A stretch of 64,000 nt of DNA, from the NCBI GenBank assembly GCA_004794785.1, contig SJOL01007197.1, positions 144,551-208,550 of the forward strand. Direction: 5' to 3'. The notes under the pieces were generated by a model. The model had not been told where the DNA came from. It made no database searches and saw only the letters and a program-made list of their open reading frames with translations. Origin of the DNA: Opisthorchis felineus. Its lineage: Eukaryota > Platyhelminthes > Trematoda > Opisthorchiida > Opisthorchiidae. Both the position numbers and the translations under genes were made by a program. Positions 47,077-59,695 of this stretch are shown in pieces; the stretch's first letter is position 1; every line of letters starts with the position of its first letter.

Positions 47077-47457
47077 GTGGTTCCTACGGTGGGTTACGCA
47101 ACTCTGTTAGATGTGCCAACTCCCAAAAGAGACTACCAGTCAGGGCAGTTTGTACGCTCGTTATCCAGTACTCGAAGCAGTCAGAATCAGTTTTATCGGA
47201 AAATGACAAGCGCTGTAGAAACCGGTACCAGAGCGAACACTGTACGCTGTTCCAGGGAGCACTTGTCTCTCAGGGGTCACCCTGTGTTTCATTGTGCAAC
47301 CTGCCTTAGGATCGGACGATTTCGTGCTCTTTTTAAAAGAAATGCATCTTTGAAAGAACTACCTCTGATGGCAACAGGGAAGTCCAAAGAGCCAGTACCA
47401 AGGCGTTTAAGCGCACAAACTCCGTCGAATCAAAAGCACTTTCACTCCCAAGAATGA
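47077..47457 (+). CDS. Unrecognised 126-codon open frame
   Basis: A plus-strand frame of 126 codons runs from 47077 to a TGA at 47457; a TAG (47075-47077 region) lies just upstream, so it cannot extend left without splicing. It is rich in Ser, Arg, Thr and Gln and contains CATCLRIG as its only cysteine cluster. There is no signal peptide, membrane segment or familiar domain. Its in-frame ATG codons are internal. It could be a single exon, an old repeat or chance. Confidence 0.2.
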   Translation: MVPTVGYATLLDVPTPKRDYQSGQFVRSLSSTRSSQNQFYRKMTSAVETGTRANTVRCSREHLSLRGHPVFHCATCLRIGRFRALFKRNASLKELPLMATGKSKEPVPRRLSAQTPSNQKHFHSQE

Positions 47458-47459
47458 TC

Positions 47460-50400
47460 TATGTGCATGTGAAGAACGTACCAATTGGCGGAGAAATGAA
47501 CACAAGCTCCAGTTTTGATGAATATTTCAATTTTTAATCACCGCATGCGATGTGAGCTGTATTGCGACAACGATGATCACCTTACTACTACTTATTATAT
47601 GATGGTAGTTCAGAATTACCGACGAAGTTGTGTAAAAGGCAGGACCATGAGTTTCCACTTACTAACTGTCGAAAGGAGTGCAAATGTTGTTTAAGGTGAT
47701 AACTACTAAATGCGATATATTTCTTGAGTTTTTCCCACGTTGACACTTCTACCAAGTGGGTAGAAAATTAATTTGCCCCAATCAGTTTGAATTATCTGTT
47801 AATTAGTCAGTTTAGCTTGCAGCATTTCTTGGATGAGTCACAGGTGCGTGGAACCAAAAAGGCTGGAAAATTTCGTAAAATTACTTAGGGAGCCAAAAAA
47901 TTGCCTGCTTCTTCGGACTGAAATTCGTTTGCCCTGAAACACTGGCCTGACAAAGAGATGGCAATTTAGGACAGTGCAGTCATAATATACTTTGGTAACT
48001 AAGCTGTGTATAAACAGCCAAAACATCTTAATGAAACGCTTGTCCTTATCTATGAGCCCTGGTCTTTCATAGTGTGGGAGGCTTCAGCTGTTTGTCTTGT
48101 CGGTTACTGTGATCTGCATCCACCAGTCGTCTATCCTGTTCTATACATGTTTAGTGCACTTAATGAGTTTCACTGACGGCTAGTACCAATCTTCCAGAAA
48201 TAGTGTTGTGGCACTACGTCTAAATCATTCCACCCGAGAAGCAGTGCTCAGCAAGACCTGAAAGAATGCAAAGTTACTGTGACGGAAGGTAACATGGTCT
48301 ATTCTCAGGTAAATTCATAAATGAAAGAAGTGGACGGGTGTGTGTTTATTTAGCAGGTGTTTGTTGACCTGTTCATAGGGTTTGGCATTTTGCCTGGAAA
48401 AGTTTCGTTAGTAAATGGTAAAACATCATCTGTGCTCGGCAGGATTTGTTCGTGCGCTTAAATGGATTTTTAAACTCTCCGTTAGTTTTTGACGCGTTTA
48501 GCTAATTAGGGGAAGGTATCCTCGAAAGTTCGTTGGTCCGTTTGTAATTTGTGTTGCGTGACTGGACGTTTCCGTATCTTCAGCTTTTGGTAACACCCCT
48601 TCCTTGTTTTTAAAGAACTGTTCTAAAGCTGTACTAGCTCGTGGTCCGTTTGGTTGGTCACGCTTTTCTACGTTCTCATTTATAATGTCTGTTGTTCTTG
48701 TCTTTGACCGGTCAATCAGATATCAATGGTTGGATGCATATTTCATTTGATTTGATTTATATGTTAGATTCAGACTCTCGTGCCTCTTCTACGAATTCCT
48801 CCTCCGGATTCTTGTGCACATGCACTTTTGTGGTTCCGTTTTTCTCTCCCCCTTGTGGTTTTTGATTCACCAACAGTGGACGTGTCCAATGGATAATCCT
48901 CTTTTAGCCACCAGAGTTATCAACCTGCCAGGGCTCCAGGATTGTGGTGATACGGAGATTAATCCTCAAGGTCACGGTGTTTCCGTCAGTCATCAGATGC
49001 AGTAAGCTGGACAAACTACGGCCACTTAGCGAAGTGCTCTCACATTCACTCTGTTTTTCTTTGAAAGGACTGAAATTTTGGTTTGACGGTGACCAAGCCC
49101 ATCCACATTTTGGTGGTTTGTGCTGAATTACACCAGAACCCAAGGAACATTTTTTCACAATATACCACTAGAATGAAGCTAGCCGAACAAACAAAACTAC
49201 AGTGCGGTTAGTGATTATAATAACCTTCTTGCCCTTTCCTGGATTGTATCGCCTGTCTTTGTTACCCAAGAATTGTGTGGTGCGCAGCTCAGAGGGTTAT
49301 CGGGCAGATCGGAGGACAACCATAACTTGTAGACGGTGATTACCATGTTCGTGCAATTGGGCTAGCACCATCAGCGGTATGGTTGGTAAATTCGAAGTGC
49401 GGCTCCTCTGTTAGCACTGTCTGCGTCTAAAATGTTCGATCACCGGCTTGAAAAGGTGAAGCGATGAGCAGCACATTGATCTCTGAAAATACACCAGTCA
49501 ACCAACTTTACACGTAGCTTTCTGCTTGATCAAGTCTCATTTCCTTAGAGGTGAAAATTTGAAATAAAAATGGACTGATCCCTGGTAAAGTGAACAGAGG
49601 ATACCCAGCTGCGCCTAGGTTCACCGGACAAGTGCATCGCAGCTGAAGCCAGGAGCCCTTGTTCGTTTCATGTCAGTAAGCGTTACTTAGAGCACTTGCC
49701 GAATACGCTGTACAACGTCAATAAAGCTGGGTTTTAGCTACGGAATTTAACAATTTTAGCTTTAGTGACGCTAAAATGTTGTCTATCACGTCGATGGAAC
49801 CAACCAACTGTGGAAGAAACACTGATATCGTAGTGGTGGTGGCGCATTAGATTGGGATTCAAAGTTTGGAGAAATGGTAGCCCATCTGATCATTCCAGGA
49901 GGGTAACAGATGATCGAGCATTCATAATTTCATTCCAAGAGTCCAGAGTGGGTTCATGACCTTTCAACATGATGACCCTATATTCCTCACAGCTCACCTA
50001 AGTGGTGCATGGAGATGGTGGGTTAACTCCTTCACAGATTTTGTACAGATAGGCGTACCATTCTTGCTGTGTTGATATATTTGAGTTCGAATGCAAAGCA
50101 TGACATATGGAATAGGGGGGTCAGTCACAAGCATAAACACTTCATCGTCCCAGGAGCCAGAGGAAACAGCAAAAGCCAGGACCATCCTACAAACTCTTTA
50201 AGCATTGCACAACAAGAAGCGAGAGCCTTTCTGTGCTCTATAAAGACGTGGAGAAAGTTATAACTTCGTCGCGGACAGGGATTGTCTTCACGGCTGATGG
50301 AGCTCAAATCGAGGGAGGAAGGTTCTATGAAGTTAGAAATAGAAACGAAACCACGGGATTTCACCTAAATGTTGAAGTATATACGACGTTTTGCTGTTGA

Positions 50401-51230
50401 GATAAAAACCAAATGGCTGTTCAAAGTGAAGCAAAAGCAATTCAGTTTTTATCTGTCTATCAGTAGTACTCCCAAACAAGTAGATTGTAGACCAACAAAA
50501 AGTGCATACCTCTGTTGCAAGGAAGTTAGCTCTCTTAGTAAGAATCACCCATGATGCGACAACTTACTGCCAATGGAAGTGAGGTTTTTTCAGGTTTTTT
50601 TTCTTTTGCTCGAAAGTTTGTTGGCTGTTGATTCGTCCTCTGGGTAGCATTTTACCATCAGCCAATTACGTGACCTTCGAAGTGAAAAACTCTTTCTCAT
50701 CAATTCCCTGATGACATTTAAAACACACTCAGTGGGAGGAAGCACGCTGACCAATTGGTGGTTTCAAGATATTTTTTGCTTTTTTGTGTTCACTTGCGTT
50801 AACAGATGGGAAGAATATTCTTCATTGAGCCTAGGATCCCTTAGTCGCCTGATCTGAAAACCCATAAAGACCAAGGCCTGAACTGCAGACCCTGAAGACG
50901 GTGGAAGTAAATTGTGCTTCGTCTTGATGAAGGCGAATTGTTCAACCAACTTAATGGACATCTTTTAGTAGTTCTCTGCAACTCTGTCCTGTACCCTGCA
51001 TCACCGAAACCATAAGTAAAATACCACTCTGCAAGCTGCACTTTGGGTAAATCGCCACAAATATACCCGCGCTGAAAGATGTTCATGTTGTGTTTGCTGA
51101 TTGGTATGCAGCCCTTGCTGTGCCATCTGAGTATCACCTTCCCAGTCTATAGGTGATCCAAGTGGTTCTAATTGAAAGACCAGGCTCAGGTAGCCGGATT
51201 ATCGTTTGTATTCAGTTATATCTTAAAGTG
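47460..51230. other. Intergenic stretch, nothing recognised
   Basis: Open frames are under 100 codons. A minus-strand frame at 50841-51137 contains LAEWYFTYGFGDAGYRTEL, which looks protein-like, but I cannot place it and no splice signals support it. T-rich plus-strand sequence at 48.4-48.9 kb gives some spurious frames. Confidence 0.35.
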
Positions 51231-51237
51231 AGGAGCG

Positions 51238-51350
51238 CGTGATCCTCACTGCGCCTGGTTGGAGACGCTGCAAGATATGGCTGCCAACCGATGTCAGTGG
51301 CGATCTTGTTGTCAGTTTCTATCCAGATTGCCTGAATGAGTGTGCGGAGG
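51238..51350 (+). mobile_element. RTE-type LINE fragment, extreme 3' end of the coding region
   Basis: The plus strand reads [20 protein letters not shown], then [11 protein letters not shown] and a TGA at about 51348. It is the same C-terminal segment seen on the minus strand at 27.5 kb, but without any frame damage. The match begins abruptly after GATCC at 51238, so almost the entire element is missing. It is a severely 5'-truncated insertion, probably younger than the other two RTE relics. Confidence 0.75.
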
Positions 51351-51773
51351 TGTAGGCACCTCGGAGTGATTGTAGTAAGCTAAGACTAAGTCCCTTCCCC
51401 GTCCACTTTTATTCTTTTCTTCACAATAAGGCTTTCAACTAAACCATGGTTGTACGGCAGTGAAGCATCGGTGTTGAACATTGATGCCATGCTGTCGATG
51501 GTGATGATGATGACATCTTAAAGTGAACTGCATCCTAAAGTGTACTGCATGTTGCTGTATTATACTTTGTTGTGTTTCACACTGTATTTTACTCGATTTT
51601 ACTGTTCTCTTCTCCGAACTTACATTCATAAACATAGACGGATATACCTGTTTACATTTTATAAATATGTAAGACTATAACCCGCCGTAATACCTTGGAC
51701 CATTAGGAGTGATTCTGTGACCAATGTCCTACATAAAAAATTATTCGGTGGCTACTACTACATACTAACACCG

Positions 51774-52168
51774 TGTAATAACGGTATTTTCCTCAGCGTA
51801 GTTCTCGGTCTGTGCCTCCCAAGCTAGCGCTCACGTCAGAACCAACCACCAAAGATGCACAAGGTATATTAACGCCCAAAACGAAGTCAAAAACATTTGT
51901 ACAGCGCTTCGTATATATAGTGTAAGCGGTGGCAACTTTCTGGAAATTCGGACGCCTTCTGGATGCGCCATTGGCAACCGGCATTTGGCCAATACTGCGT
52001 CATGATTGGCTGTTGGGTCCAGATCTTCGACCAATCACATCTCGGCTTGATGCCGGGGTGGCAAGCGTCCCGAAATTTTGGCCAATCTTGCGCGGGGTAG
52101 GCTTCTCGGCCGTAGCAGCACCTGACTGCGAGCGGTAAAGCGGGATCCGTGTGGAATTCCGCCTAACA
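51774..52168 (-). repeat. 3' LTR of the gypsy element
   Basis: In the element's sense the LTR begins TGTTAGGCGG immediately after the polypurine tract and probably ends CCGTTATTACA, giving TG...CA ends and about 395 bp. A TATA-like CTATATATAC (51911-51920) lies about 255 bp into it, which would place U3 before it and R-U5 after. The right boundary is firm because of the polypurine tract. The left boundary is inferred from the CA end and could be off by several bases. Confidence 0.6.
51911..51920 (-). promoter_or_regulatory. TATA-like box in the gypsy LTR
   Basis: In the sense strand CACTATATATACGAAGCGC is the only TATA-box-like string in the LTR, at a position suitable for transcription starting about 30 bases downstream. 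Inferred from sequence only. Confidence 0.45.
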
Positions 52169-55100
52169 CCTCCCCCTTGAAGTTTGTTGACGTAGCTTCG
52201 AAGCCGCGGGTTCACTTGCAAGGGCCTCACTGGCTTGCGGATCCTGTCTGTCCAGCGTCGCGGTCGTAATCCGTGCTCAGGCTGGGCCTCCGACGAAGCA
52301 GCTGATGGATTTTCTGGGATGGTGCCGAGATCAAAAGTGTCCAGAAGCAACTCTAGACTCAACTCACTCTGTGCTGTGAGCGGGACCTGCGCCTCTGTCG
52401 GCCGGATTTGGTTTGTGTGCCGTATCCACTTGGCTGGGCCAACTTGAATCTCGTAGAGCACTTTGCCGCGCCGGCGAAGAATGAGTCCTGGGATCCACGT
52501 AGGGTGTCTGCCGCTATAGTCACGAACCAACACTCTCTGACCTTCGCTGAAGGAGCGCGCAGTTGCTCCATGATGCCGGTTAAACTGTTCTTCCATTCTG
52601 GTGTTGCGGCGACTAGCCGGCCTTTTCTGTGGCCGGATAGTGTCATGCGGTGTCCGAACCTTCCTTCGGAGCAGTGCCTCTGCTGGTGACAGTCCACCAG
52701 GCGAGTTGGGGTTTGGAGTCGCTCGATATGCCAGCAGGAACCTTTGCAAAATCTCTTCCGTTGGTCCCTCCCCTCTGGACTTTTGAAGTGCCCGCTTCAG
52801 GGTGTCAACGAAGCGTTCCGCCTGGCCGTTCGACTGTGGATGAAACGGCGGCGAGCGGACATGTGTTATGCCATACTCCCGACAAAAGTTTGCGAACGCC
52901 GACGACGTAAACTGACTGCCGTTGTCGGATACGATAGTTTCTGGCGTTCCAAAGCGACTGAACAATCGTCGGAGTTCCAGGACTGTAGTGGCAGTTGTGG
53001 GGCTGTTCACCAGAAAAATTTCCGGCCATTTGCTGTAAGCGTCGACCACGACCAAAAAGTGTTGGCCACCCACTGGACCTGCATAATCGATGTGAAGTCG
53101 AGACCAGGGTTCGGTCGGTGGCGGCCACGAGCGTAGGTAGGTTTTTACGGGTGACTTGGATGCTTCAGCGCACCGCAGGCAAGATTTTGAGACTTGCTCG
53201 ATCTGGGAGTCCATCAAAGGCCAGTAGACGTAACTCCGAGCAAGGGCCTTCATCCTGTTTGTTCCCGGGTGCCCTTTATGAAACTGATTCAGGACAGCTG
53301 GTTGTAACTTCTTTGGGATGACAACGCGTTCGGAAAACAAGAGGCATCCATCGACTAGTGATAGTGCATCACGCCGGTTAAAGTAAGATCTCAGTTCGTC
53401 TTTTGGACAGGTACGCGGCCACTGATTGCGGTGGTACTTAATGACTTGCTGCAGCACAGGGTCTTGATCGGTAGCCTGGCGGACCATGTCGGCGGTCACT
53501 GGGAGAATGCTAACCGCTTCGGATACTACGCGGTTAACCTCCGGTTCCAAGGCAATTGTTGCAACTACAGTATCTTCTGGTTCTGGCCTACTTGAATCAA
53601 TGAGGCGCGACAGTGCGTCGGCTTGTCCGAGGCTGGTGGTGGACTGGTACTTTAGCTTGAAGTCATATCCCAGAAGCAGGGTAGCCCATCGCTGGAGGCG
53701 GTTGGCAGTATATGCCGGGATTCCTTTCTTCGAGCCAAACACAGCAAGGAATGGCTTGTGATCGGTCAGTAGGGTGAACTGACGGCCGTAGAGCATTTTA
53801 TGAAACTTCTTAACGGCAAACACGATCGCCAAAGCTTCCTTTTCTATCTGACTGTAGTTGCGCTCGGCTGATGTCAGGGATCTGGCCGCATGAGCAATGG
53901 CTTTCTGGCTGCTATCTGGAAATACATGTGAAATCACTGCGCCAATTCCATAGTTCGAGGCATCCGACGCCACAACGATTTCCAGCGATGGATCGTAGTG
54001 TGTGAGTAGCAAATCGGAACTTAGCATGGACTTGACAGAGTCAAAGGCGCGTTGGCATTCTTCTGACCATGTCCACTTGTGGTCCTTGGTAAGTAGCTGG
54101 TTTAGTGGGCCTCGGAGGCGATGCATGGCAGGCAGAAACGAACTGTAATGACTTACGAGACCGAGGAAAGACCTAAGGGACGTCACGTCTGTGGGTGCTG
54201 GCATACGTTTGATAGCTTCGATGTTCTCCGGGTCTGGTCGGCGGCCATGTTGGTCAATGATAAAACCAAGGTACTTTATCGACTGCATGAAGAAATTGCA
54301 CTTTTCTCGGCGCACTCTGAAGCCATATTCTTGAATGCGACCAAGCACGTAATCAAGGCGCTGCCATAATTCGTGGGGGCTGGAACCCATGACAATGAGA
54401 TCGTCCAAATAGACAGCAACGCCGGGAGCATCCTTCAGCATAGTATCCATGATCTGCTGAAATATGGCTGGGGCTGTTTTGACACCAAATGGCAGTCGGG
54501 TATACTGGAACAGACCGCGGTGCGTATTGATCGTCAGAAGTTCTCGGGATTCTTCCTCAACTTCAACCTGCAGGTAAGCATCGGCCAAGTCAATCTTCGC
54601 GAAACATTTACCCCCATTCAATTTCGCGAACAAATCGTCTGGAAGAGGCAGAGGGTATTGGTGGGTATCCAGTGCAGCATTGAGACCAGTAGAGAAATCT
54701 GCACACAACCGGATGGTCCCGTTAGCCTTCTTCACCAACACGATCGGTGCGGCCCATGCGGAGTAGTTGGTCGGTTGGAGAACACCAGCCTTCTGTAGAC
54801 GGTCCAGTTCCTGGTCAACGATAGGTAAGGCTGCATATGGTACTGGGCGTTTAGGCCTGAAAACTGGTTTGGCATTGGGGAGGAGGCACAGTCTGGCTCT
54901 TGCTTTTGTGCACCTTCCAAGCTCGTCGGCGAATATAGACGCATAGCGTTGTAGGAGGTCCTCAAGTGAACGCTTCGCAACGTGAGTTGGTTTGAGGGCA
55001 CCTCGGGTGGCTGCGTGCGTGAGGCTGCAAATAGAATTAATTGGCTTCTCCAGCAGATTCAGCTTTTCGATCCAATCCAGCCCCATGAGATCAAGTTTGG

Positions 55101-56355
55101 GGCATGACGTCAGGTAGCACGTGGCTTGTGCCGTCGAGCCATTGAAGCTAATGGAGCAGTCAACCTCGCCAGTCAACTTCAGTTTACCACCAGAAGCATT
55201 ACGAGCCCAATGTTCGGTCGGTTTCACATGAGGCTTACCAATTCGTTTCCATGTTCGTTCACTGAGCAGTGTGATGTCGGAGCCCGTATCAAGCTGCAAA
55301 CGAACTGGGATGTTGTTGATACGAACCATCACGAACTTCCTTCGGCAAGCAAAATCAACTTTGAATGTCGCCGTCACCGAGTTGGACCGCGATTTGTGGG
55401 CCGCACGGTGGTGTGCGGGTGGCTGCGACCTCTGAGATCGACATAAATCTTCTTTGTGGCCACGACGATGACATCTGGCACATTTATGACGCCGAAACCG
55501 GCAATCACGAGCAAAGTGCCACTCACCACAATGCCAGCAACTTGTGGGAGGCTTGCTCTGTTTTCGATCGGGCTTGTTGTCAGATTTCTTTGGCGCGCTG
55601 GAGTTAATTGCGTGTACACAGCTGCTTGAAGTCACAGGTGACTGGCCGATCATAGCCGTGTCGTGCTTCAGGTTGATGAGGCGTTGACATTCAGTGGTGA
55701 GGCTCTGCAACGTCATTTCAGCATCCTGTTCAATTCTGGTAAGCAGCCGGGTTCTGATGTCAGCATCTTGGGGCGACTGGAGACCGGATACAAAAATGAG
55801 GCACTTAAACTGATTCTCCGTCATTGAGCTGAGCTTGAAGCGCTCGCATTCCCGATTGACAACACCGGCAAACGTGATGAAATCATCATCATCTTTCTTG
55901 ACCAGCTTTAGGCATTGGTAACGGATATTGAACAGTGATGTTTGATCGCCAAATATCTGAGACAGTGTTCTGACCGTTTCATCAAAGCTGAGGTCGCGGG
56001 GCAGCTTGGGGAGAATGAAATTTGTGTACCGTTCATGTTCCGATGTGCCGAGTTTTCGCAGCAATAATCTGACTTTCCATCCGTCATCAAACTTGGAAAA
56101 ATCAGTCTTGAACATGTCTTCGTACCGCTTGAACCAGGAGTCAAAAGTGTGACCAGAAAGAGGGTCGAATGTGAACTCCGTGATTGAGGCCGCGGCTGCA
56201 TCAGTTGAAGAAACAGAAGACTCACCAGTACTGGCTGCTGCTGTCTGGATATGCAGTCTCTGAGTCAGTGATTCAATGAGCTTCAGCTGCGCTTCTTCAA
56301 ACTGCTTTTGTTGCTGCTGTAACAATTCTCGAAGCTGACTAAATTCGATTGACAT
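52000..56355 (-). CDS. Gypsy-type Gag-Pol polyprotein, 1451 aa, uninterrupted
   Basis: It starts with ATG at 56355 ([10 protein letters not shown]). Residues about 1-240 are a Gag-like capsid region. Two CCHC-type zinc knuckles follow at about 273-285 (the first with three residues between the second Cys and His) and 292-305. The protease active site is DTGSD at 356-360. The reverse transcriptase spans about 490-700 with YLDD at 649-652. RNase H carries Asp798, Glu838 or 840, Asp865 and Asp913. The integrase has a zinc region with His1026/His1029 and Cys1059/Cys1062 and a DDE triad Asp1090, Asp1144, Glu1180, followed by a chromatin-binding-like basic tail. Every catalytic residue expected is present and there is no stop, so the enzyme set could be functional. 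The frame runs through the polypurine tract and about 55 codons into the LTR. Gag and Pol share one frame, with no frameshift site. Confidence 0.93.
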   Translation of the reverse strand: MSIEFSQLRELLQQQQKQFEEAQLKLIESLTQRLHIQTAAASTGESSVSSTDAAAASITEFTFDPLSGHTFDSWFKRYEDMFKTDFSKFDDGWKVRLLLRKLGTSEHERYTNFILPKLPRDLSFDETVRTLSQIFGDQTSLFNIRYQCLKLVKKDDDDFITFAGVVNRECERFKLSSMTENQFKCLIFVSGLQSPQDADIRTRLLTRIEQDAEMTLQSLTTECQRLINLKHDTAMIGQSPVTSSSCVHAINSSAPKKSDNKPDRKQSKPPTSCWHCGEWHFARDCRFRRHKCARCHRRGHKEDLCRSQRSQPPAHHRAAHKSRSNSVTATFKVDFACRRKFVMVRINNIPVRLQLDTGSDITLLSERTWKRIGKPHVKPTEHWARNASGGKLKLTGEVDCSISFNGSTAQATCYLTSCPKLDLMGLDWIEKLNLLEKPINSICSLTHAATRGALKPTHVAKRSLEDLLQRYASIFADELGRCTKARARLCLLPNAKPVFRPKRPVPYAALPIVDQELDRLQKAGVLQPTNYSAWAAPIVLVKKANGTIRLCADFSTGLNAALDTHQYPLPLPDDLFAKLNGGKCFAKIDLADAYLQVEVEEESRELLTINTHRGLFQYTRLPFGVKTAPAIFQQIMDTMLKDAPGVAVYLDDLIVMGSSPHELWQRLDYVLGRIQEYGFRVRREKCNFFMQSIKYLGFIIDQHGRRPDPENIEAIKRMPAPTDVTSLRSFLGLVSHYSSFLPAMHRLRGPLNQLLTKDHKWTWSEECQRAFDSVKSMLSSDLLLTHYDPSLEIVVASDASNYGIGAVISHVFPDSSQKAIAHAARSLTSAERNYSQIEKEALAIVFAVKKFHKMLYGRQFTLLTDHKPFLAVFGSKKGIPAYTANRLQRWATLLLGYDFKLKYQSTTSLGQADALSRLIDSSRPEPEDTVVATIALEPEVNRVVSEAVSILPVTADMVRQATDQDPVLQQVIKYHRNQWPRTCPKDELRSYFNRRDALSLVDGCLLFSERVVIPKKLQPAVLNQFHKGHPGTNRMKALARSYVYWPLMDSQIEQVSKSCLRCAEASKSPVKTYLRSWPPPTEPWSRLHIDYAGPVGGQHFLVVVDAYSKWPEIFLVNSPTTATTVLELRRLFSRFGTPETIVSDNGSQFTSSAFANFCREYGITHVRSPPFHPQSNGQAERFVDTLKRALQKSRGEGPTEEILQRFLLAYRATPNPNSPGGLSPAEALLRRKVRTPHDTIRPQKRPASRRNTRMEEQFNRHHGATARSFSEGQRVLVRDYSGRHPTWIPGLILRRRGKVLYEIQVGPAKWIRHTNQIRPTEAQVPLTAQSELSLELLLDTFDLGTIPENPSAASSEAQPEHGLRPRRWTDRIRKPVRPLQVNPRLRSYVNKLQGGGVRRNSTRIPLYRSQSGAATAEKPTPRKIGQNFGTLATPASSRDVIGRRSGPNSQS
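52169..52180 (-). promoter_or_regulatory. Polypurine tract (plus-strand primer site) of the gypsy element
   Basis: The sense strand reads TCAAGGGGGAGG directly before TGTTAGG, the LTR start. Such a tract survives RNase H and primes second-strand DNA synthesis in LTR retrotransposons. Here it is translated as the LQGGG residues (about 1392-1396) of the polyprotein frame. Confidence 0.8.
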
Positions 56356-56374
56356 CGTGGGTTCCCGTTCGCCG
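56356..56374 (-). promoter_or_regulatory. Possible primer-binding site region of the gypsy element
   Basis: Directly before the ATG the sense strand reads CGGCGAACGGGAACCCACG. A tRNA primer-binding site normally starts TGG next to the 5' LTR. Here CGG occupies that place and the sequence before it does not match the LTR end seen at 51774. This may mark the exact 5' break of the element. The primer tRNA cannot be identified by eye. Confidence 0.3.
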
Positions 56375-59300
56375 TTTGTTTATGCGTGTGAATACATCTC
56401 ATAAGTGGTTTGAGCCACGAGATCAACTTTCTCATGTCTCAAATTTTCAATTATACACAACTGGCAGTTATGGACCACCAGTTTCGCATAGTGATGGTTC
56501 CAGAACCCTCTTTCACTTGTTAAACCTCCAGTCTTATTTTCTGGGGTTTGTAGCGGCTACGGGGAGTCGGAATGGATGCCGATATGGCTCAGGACACCGT
56601 GAGTGGCATTATCTGCTGTGCGCTGGTGTTCATCGGCTTCGTCCGATGTGACAGTCCAATCCGGAAATAGATGTCCGCCCTCCATGCAGAACTTTTATAC
56701 AATGACCTTTCAGATTTTTTAGGTAATTGTCCCACTATATGAAATTTGTATTGTCTTCCACACCACTTTAGTTGTTCCGGCAGATTAACAATTGCAAATT
56801 GCGATGTTTATTTTATTAGGTCGCAAACGTACTCAGCTGCTCACTGAAGTCCTGTGAATTGACTTTGCTTGACGGAACTGTATCCCAAATGCCCGTTGCT
56901 GAACTATAGCAGGTGGATTTAAAAAGTGCACTTCGCCTGGTATCTTAAAAGTTACCACCTTTATTGATGACCGTCTGAGCGGAATTTAGTCGAAAACTTC
57001 CATCTCAAATTTTGAAGGCAAAACTGTGGTAGACTATAGTGCAAGTTTTCGGCAGCCAATCCGGACAGTTAGGAAGTGTGACATATCTTTCTTTCAGAAC
57101 TCCATGAAGAATTACATATGGCTTGGTAATTTTAGATTTGTTTAAAGGAGAAATATTTGAGCATAACTGATGGTGATACAGTCAGTAATGTCGATGAACT
57201 AGGACATGTGACTAAGAATATCACACGGTTTTTATACCAGATACGACCAGACTTTTTGTGTAGCTGAATGGCCCAAGGGGTCAAAGGACAAAACTATCAA
57301 TTGTTATAGATGTATTAGTTCTGATTCGTTCCGCTGATCGGTGAAAAGCGGAATACAGGTCGTCTTCAAGTCTGAGAATGGAGTCATGGTTAATGTGTGC
57401 AAGTGTAGAGAGATGACTTCGGAAGCCGAACTACGAAAGTGCACACGGTTTCTCTTGCTACGAGACTACTCATGAAATCCGACAGAGACTCTCATGGGTA
57501 GTGTCTGTTTAAGGAATAATACTACAGCCTGGAGCAGATGACTGTTGCTTAGCGCATTTTGTTGGGAAGAATCTTCAACGGAAGAATGTTCGAGCCCGAC
57601 TTGGATCTCACAAGAGAGCTACTGTAGACAGCAGCATAGTGTATTGTCCTATATTCATGAGGTAGAAGCAAAGAAAAACGGTTGACTAATAGTCGGCACG
57701 AGCTAGAGGCAACAAGCGTTTCAGTTGAAACCGAAACATTTCAAGGATTTTGGCCATATGTAAAAAGATAAAACAAATGGACTATGCCTATCTGATGAAC
57801 CCAAGAATTTCAAAAAGATAACTGGTAAGGATTTCATCAACCTTATGAGTGGTGTGTTCTGCATGTTTTATTGATTTAAACCAGCCGAGATGCTTGTATT
57901 AGACGTCAAACTTTACCGGTAGCTCCGGTGAGCATTTCGGTCACTGAGCAATTACAAATCGCATTAGTGACTGGGTGAACCAGTGAACCTGGTTTACAGT
58001 GTGGGTTAGGCTCCTGGCACAGCTGTTTCATTCTGTGCTGAGCACAATCCCGAGTACTCCTCACCAATAATTATCATCATCGAAACCACCAAGTGAGTTT
58101 TGAGATTAATCCTTTACAGCCGTACAACCATAATACACCTTAGAGATTTATTATGAAAGTAGAATAAAAGAGAAGGCACAATGAAACCAGGGCCAGTCTA
58201 CTTGAAACATTCTGGTGCACCCATACCTCCAAGTATCCATTCAGACACGCTGGATGGTGAGCTCTAGAGTGTGCTGTTTCCGCTTCAGTTGTACTTACAT
58301 ATATAAGAAACAAATGTTCCTGTCTCCAAAAATTAAAGAGTTTAGTCTTTCGGTGAAATAAGAAAGGTTGGTCTTCACAAGGCACCATTCGGGTAAGATG
58401 AACCCACTGAGAGACAAAGTATGTTCCATATTGCAATCAGTCATTGCAGACCACTCGTAATTTGTGAGAAAACCTCTGCGTAAACGCCGGTAGGTTCACT
58501 CTGAAAAGACACAAGGTAGCTCTTTACGGACATACAAGTTCAGTACAGTCATATCCGATCTGATCATGTCTTGGCCCACGGACCATAGAATTATAATGAA
58601 TTATAATTTTTGGTAAACTCGACTCGATTTTTCTGATGATCGAAACCCACATTGTTGTATTAACAGATTGGTCTAAGTGCAACTATTCTAGGATACTAAG
58701 TGTGCAATCAGTCAAATATTTGACAATGGAGTGAACGCTAATCCTCTTGGTTGTCCGTGGTCTTTAACAGAAGGTGACCAAGGTGCTGTATCAGAGGAAT
58801 TTTGCCGCCGGTCAGCCAAGCTACTAACAGAGGGACAATGCAGCAAATGACGAAACGCAGCAAACCAAAGGCAGGAACTGGGACCACATACGACAGTGTG
58901 TGAGTATATTCTTGAGTTTTGCTATAAAACAGACACCGTTGCCTAGATCAAAAGCATTTTGGAAGAACCACATTTGAGACAGTCTCTCTAACAGACGAGA
59001 GTGTGACAGCTCAGATGCGACCGACGACAACTTGTTTATTCGCTGGGTTAGGCACTTCTGTTGAAAACGTTCCGTCAATCAAGGCGAATGAATTAGTGCA
59101 TCATTGTAAATAGGGGTTCGTCGATGTTGTGATGGGCACAGACACCACACGCTGGTCGGGCATCCTCTCCTGCACTGTCACATGAACGTTATGTAGGCAC
59201 GCCGCATTTAACTGATATTCCACACACTGCGTGAGGAAAAAAATGGACGATAATGGGGTACGTTACCAGTTAGTAAACAGTGATCGGCCCAGTGTTCGCA

Positions 59301-59695
59301 CATTTCTACTGAGAGCCCCTGGAAGTGGAGATCAGTGGAATGCACGCTAGTTTGTGGCACCGAGGTTGAAAGTTGCTACACACTAACACAATGACCCACT
59401 AAGGTGAAAGTGATCCACTTGTCAGGTTCTCTCGTAAATTGCCCGATTGCAGTGGGCATCTTGAAACATCTCATAAAGCTAATTGGTTTATGATCAGCAA
59501 CTTCTTCGCTGTGAATCCAAGGCTACAGTTTAGGATGTATGACAAAATTCCGAGGATTAAAGTAGGTTAGTTGGAATGTTTATGACTTCGTTGGCCTGAA
59601 AGTATCGCAATAGAGAATGCTACATTTCACTGAGGATATGCAATGCAATACCTGCTCTGTGCAATTGTCTATTTTTCGAAAGAATCAATGCTCCT
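56375..59695. other. Intergenic stretch, nothing recognised
   Basis: Frames are under 100 codons on both strands without motifs. I searched it specifically for a second copy of the gypsy LTR, using strings such as GTGGAATTCCGCCTAACA and GATGCCGGGGTGGCAAGC, and found none. Confidence 0.4.

Larger units (their letters stand above)
51774..56374 (-). mobile_element. Ty3/gypsy LTR retrotransposon with intact pol and one visible LTR
   Basis: A single open frame (52000-56355) encodes Gag, protease, reverse transcriptase, RNase H and integrase in gypsy order. It is followed by a polypurine tract and a 3' LTR (51774-52168). Reverse transcriptase motifs ([20 protein letters not shown]) resemble the Mag-like group often annotated as K02A2.6-like. 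I could not find the second LTR near 56.4 kb. The element is therefore 5'-truncated at or near the primer-binding site, or the assembly has lost one LTR. No target-site duplication can be shown. Confidence 0.85.

Noticed and set aside
52235..56225. Many plus-strand and alternative minus-strand open frames of 60-141 codons
   Set aside because: They lie entirely within the gypsy Gag-Pol frame in other frames or on the other strand and show no domain. They are shadows of the real coding sequence.
56356..56374. Definite tRNA primer-binding site for the gypsy element
   Set aside because: It begins CGG rather than TGG and no LTR end precedes it, so it is kept only as a low-confidence site.
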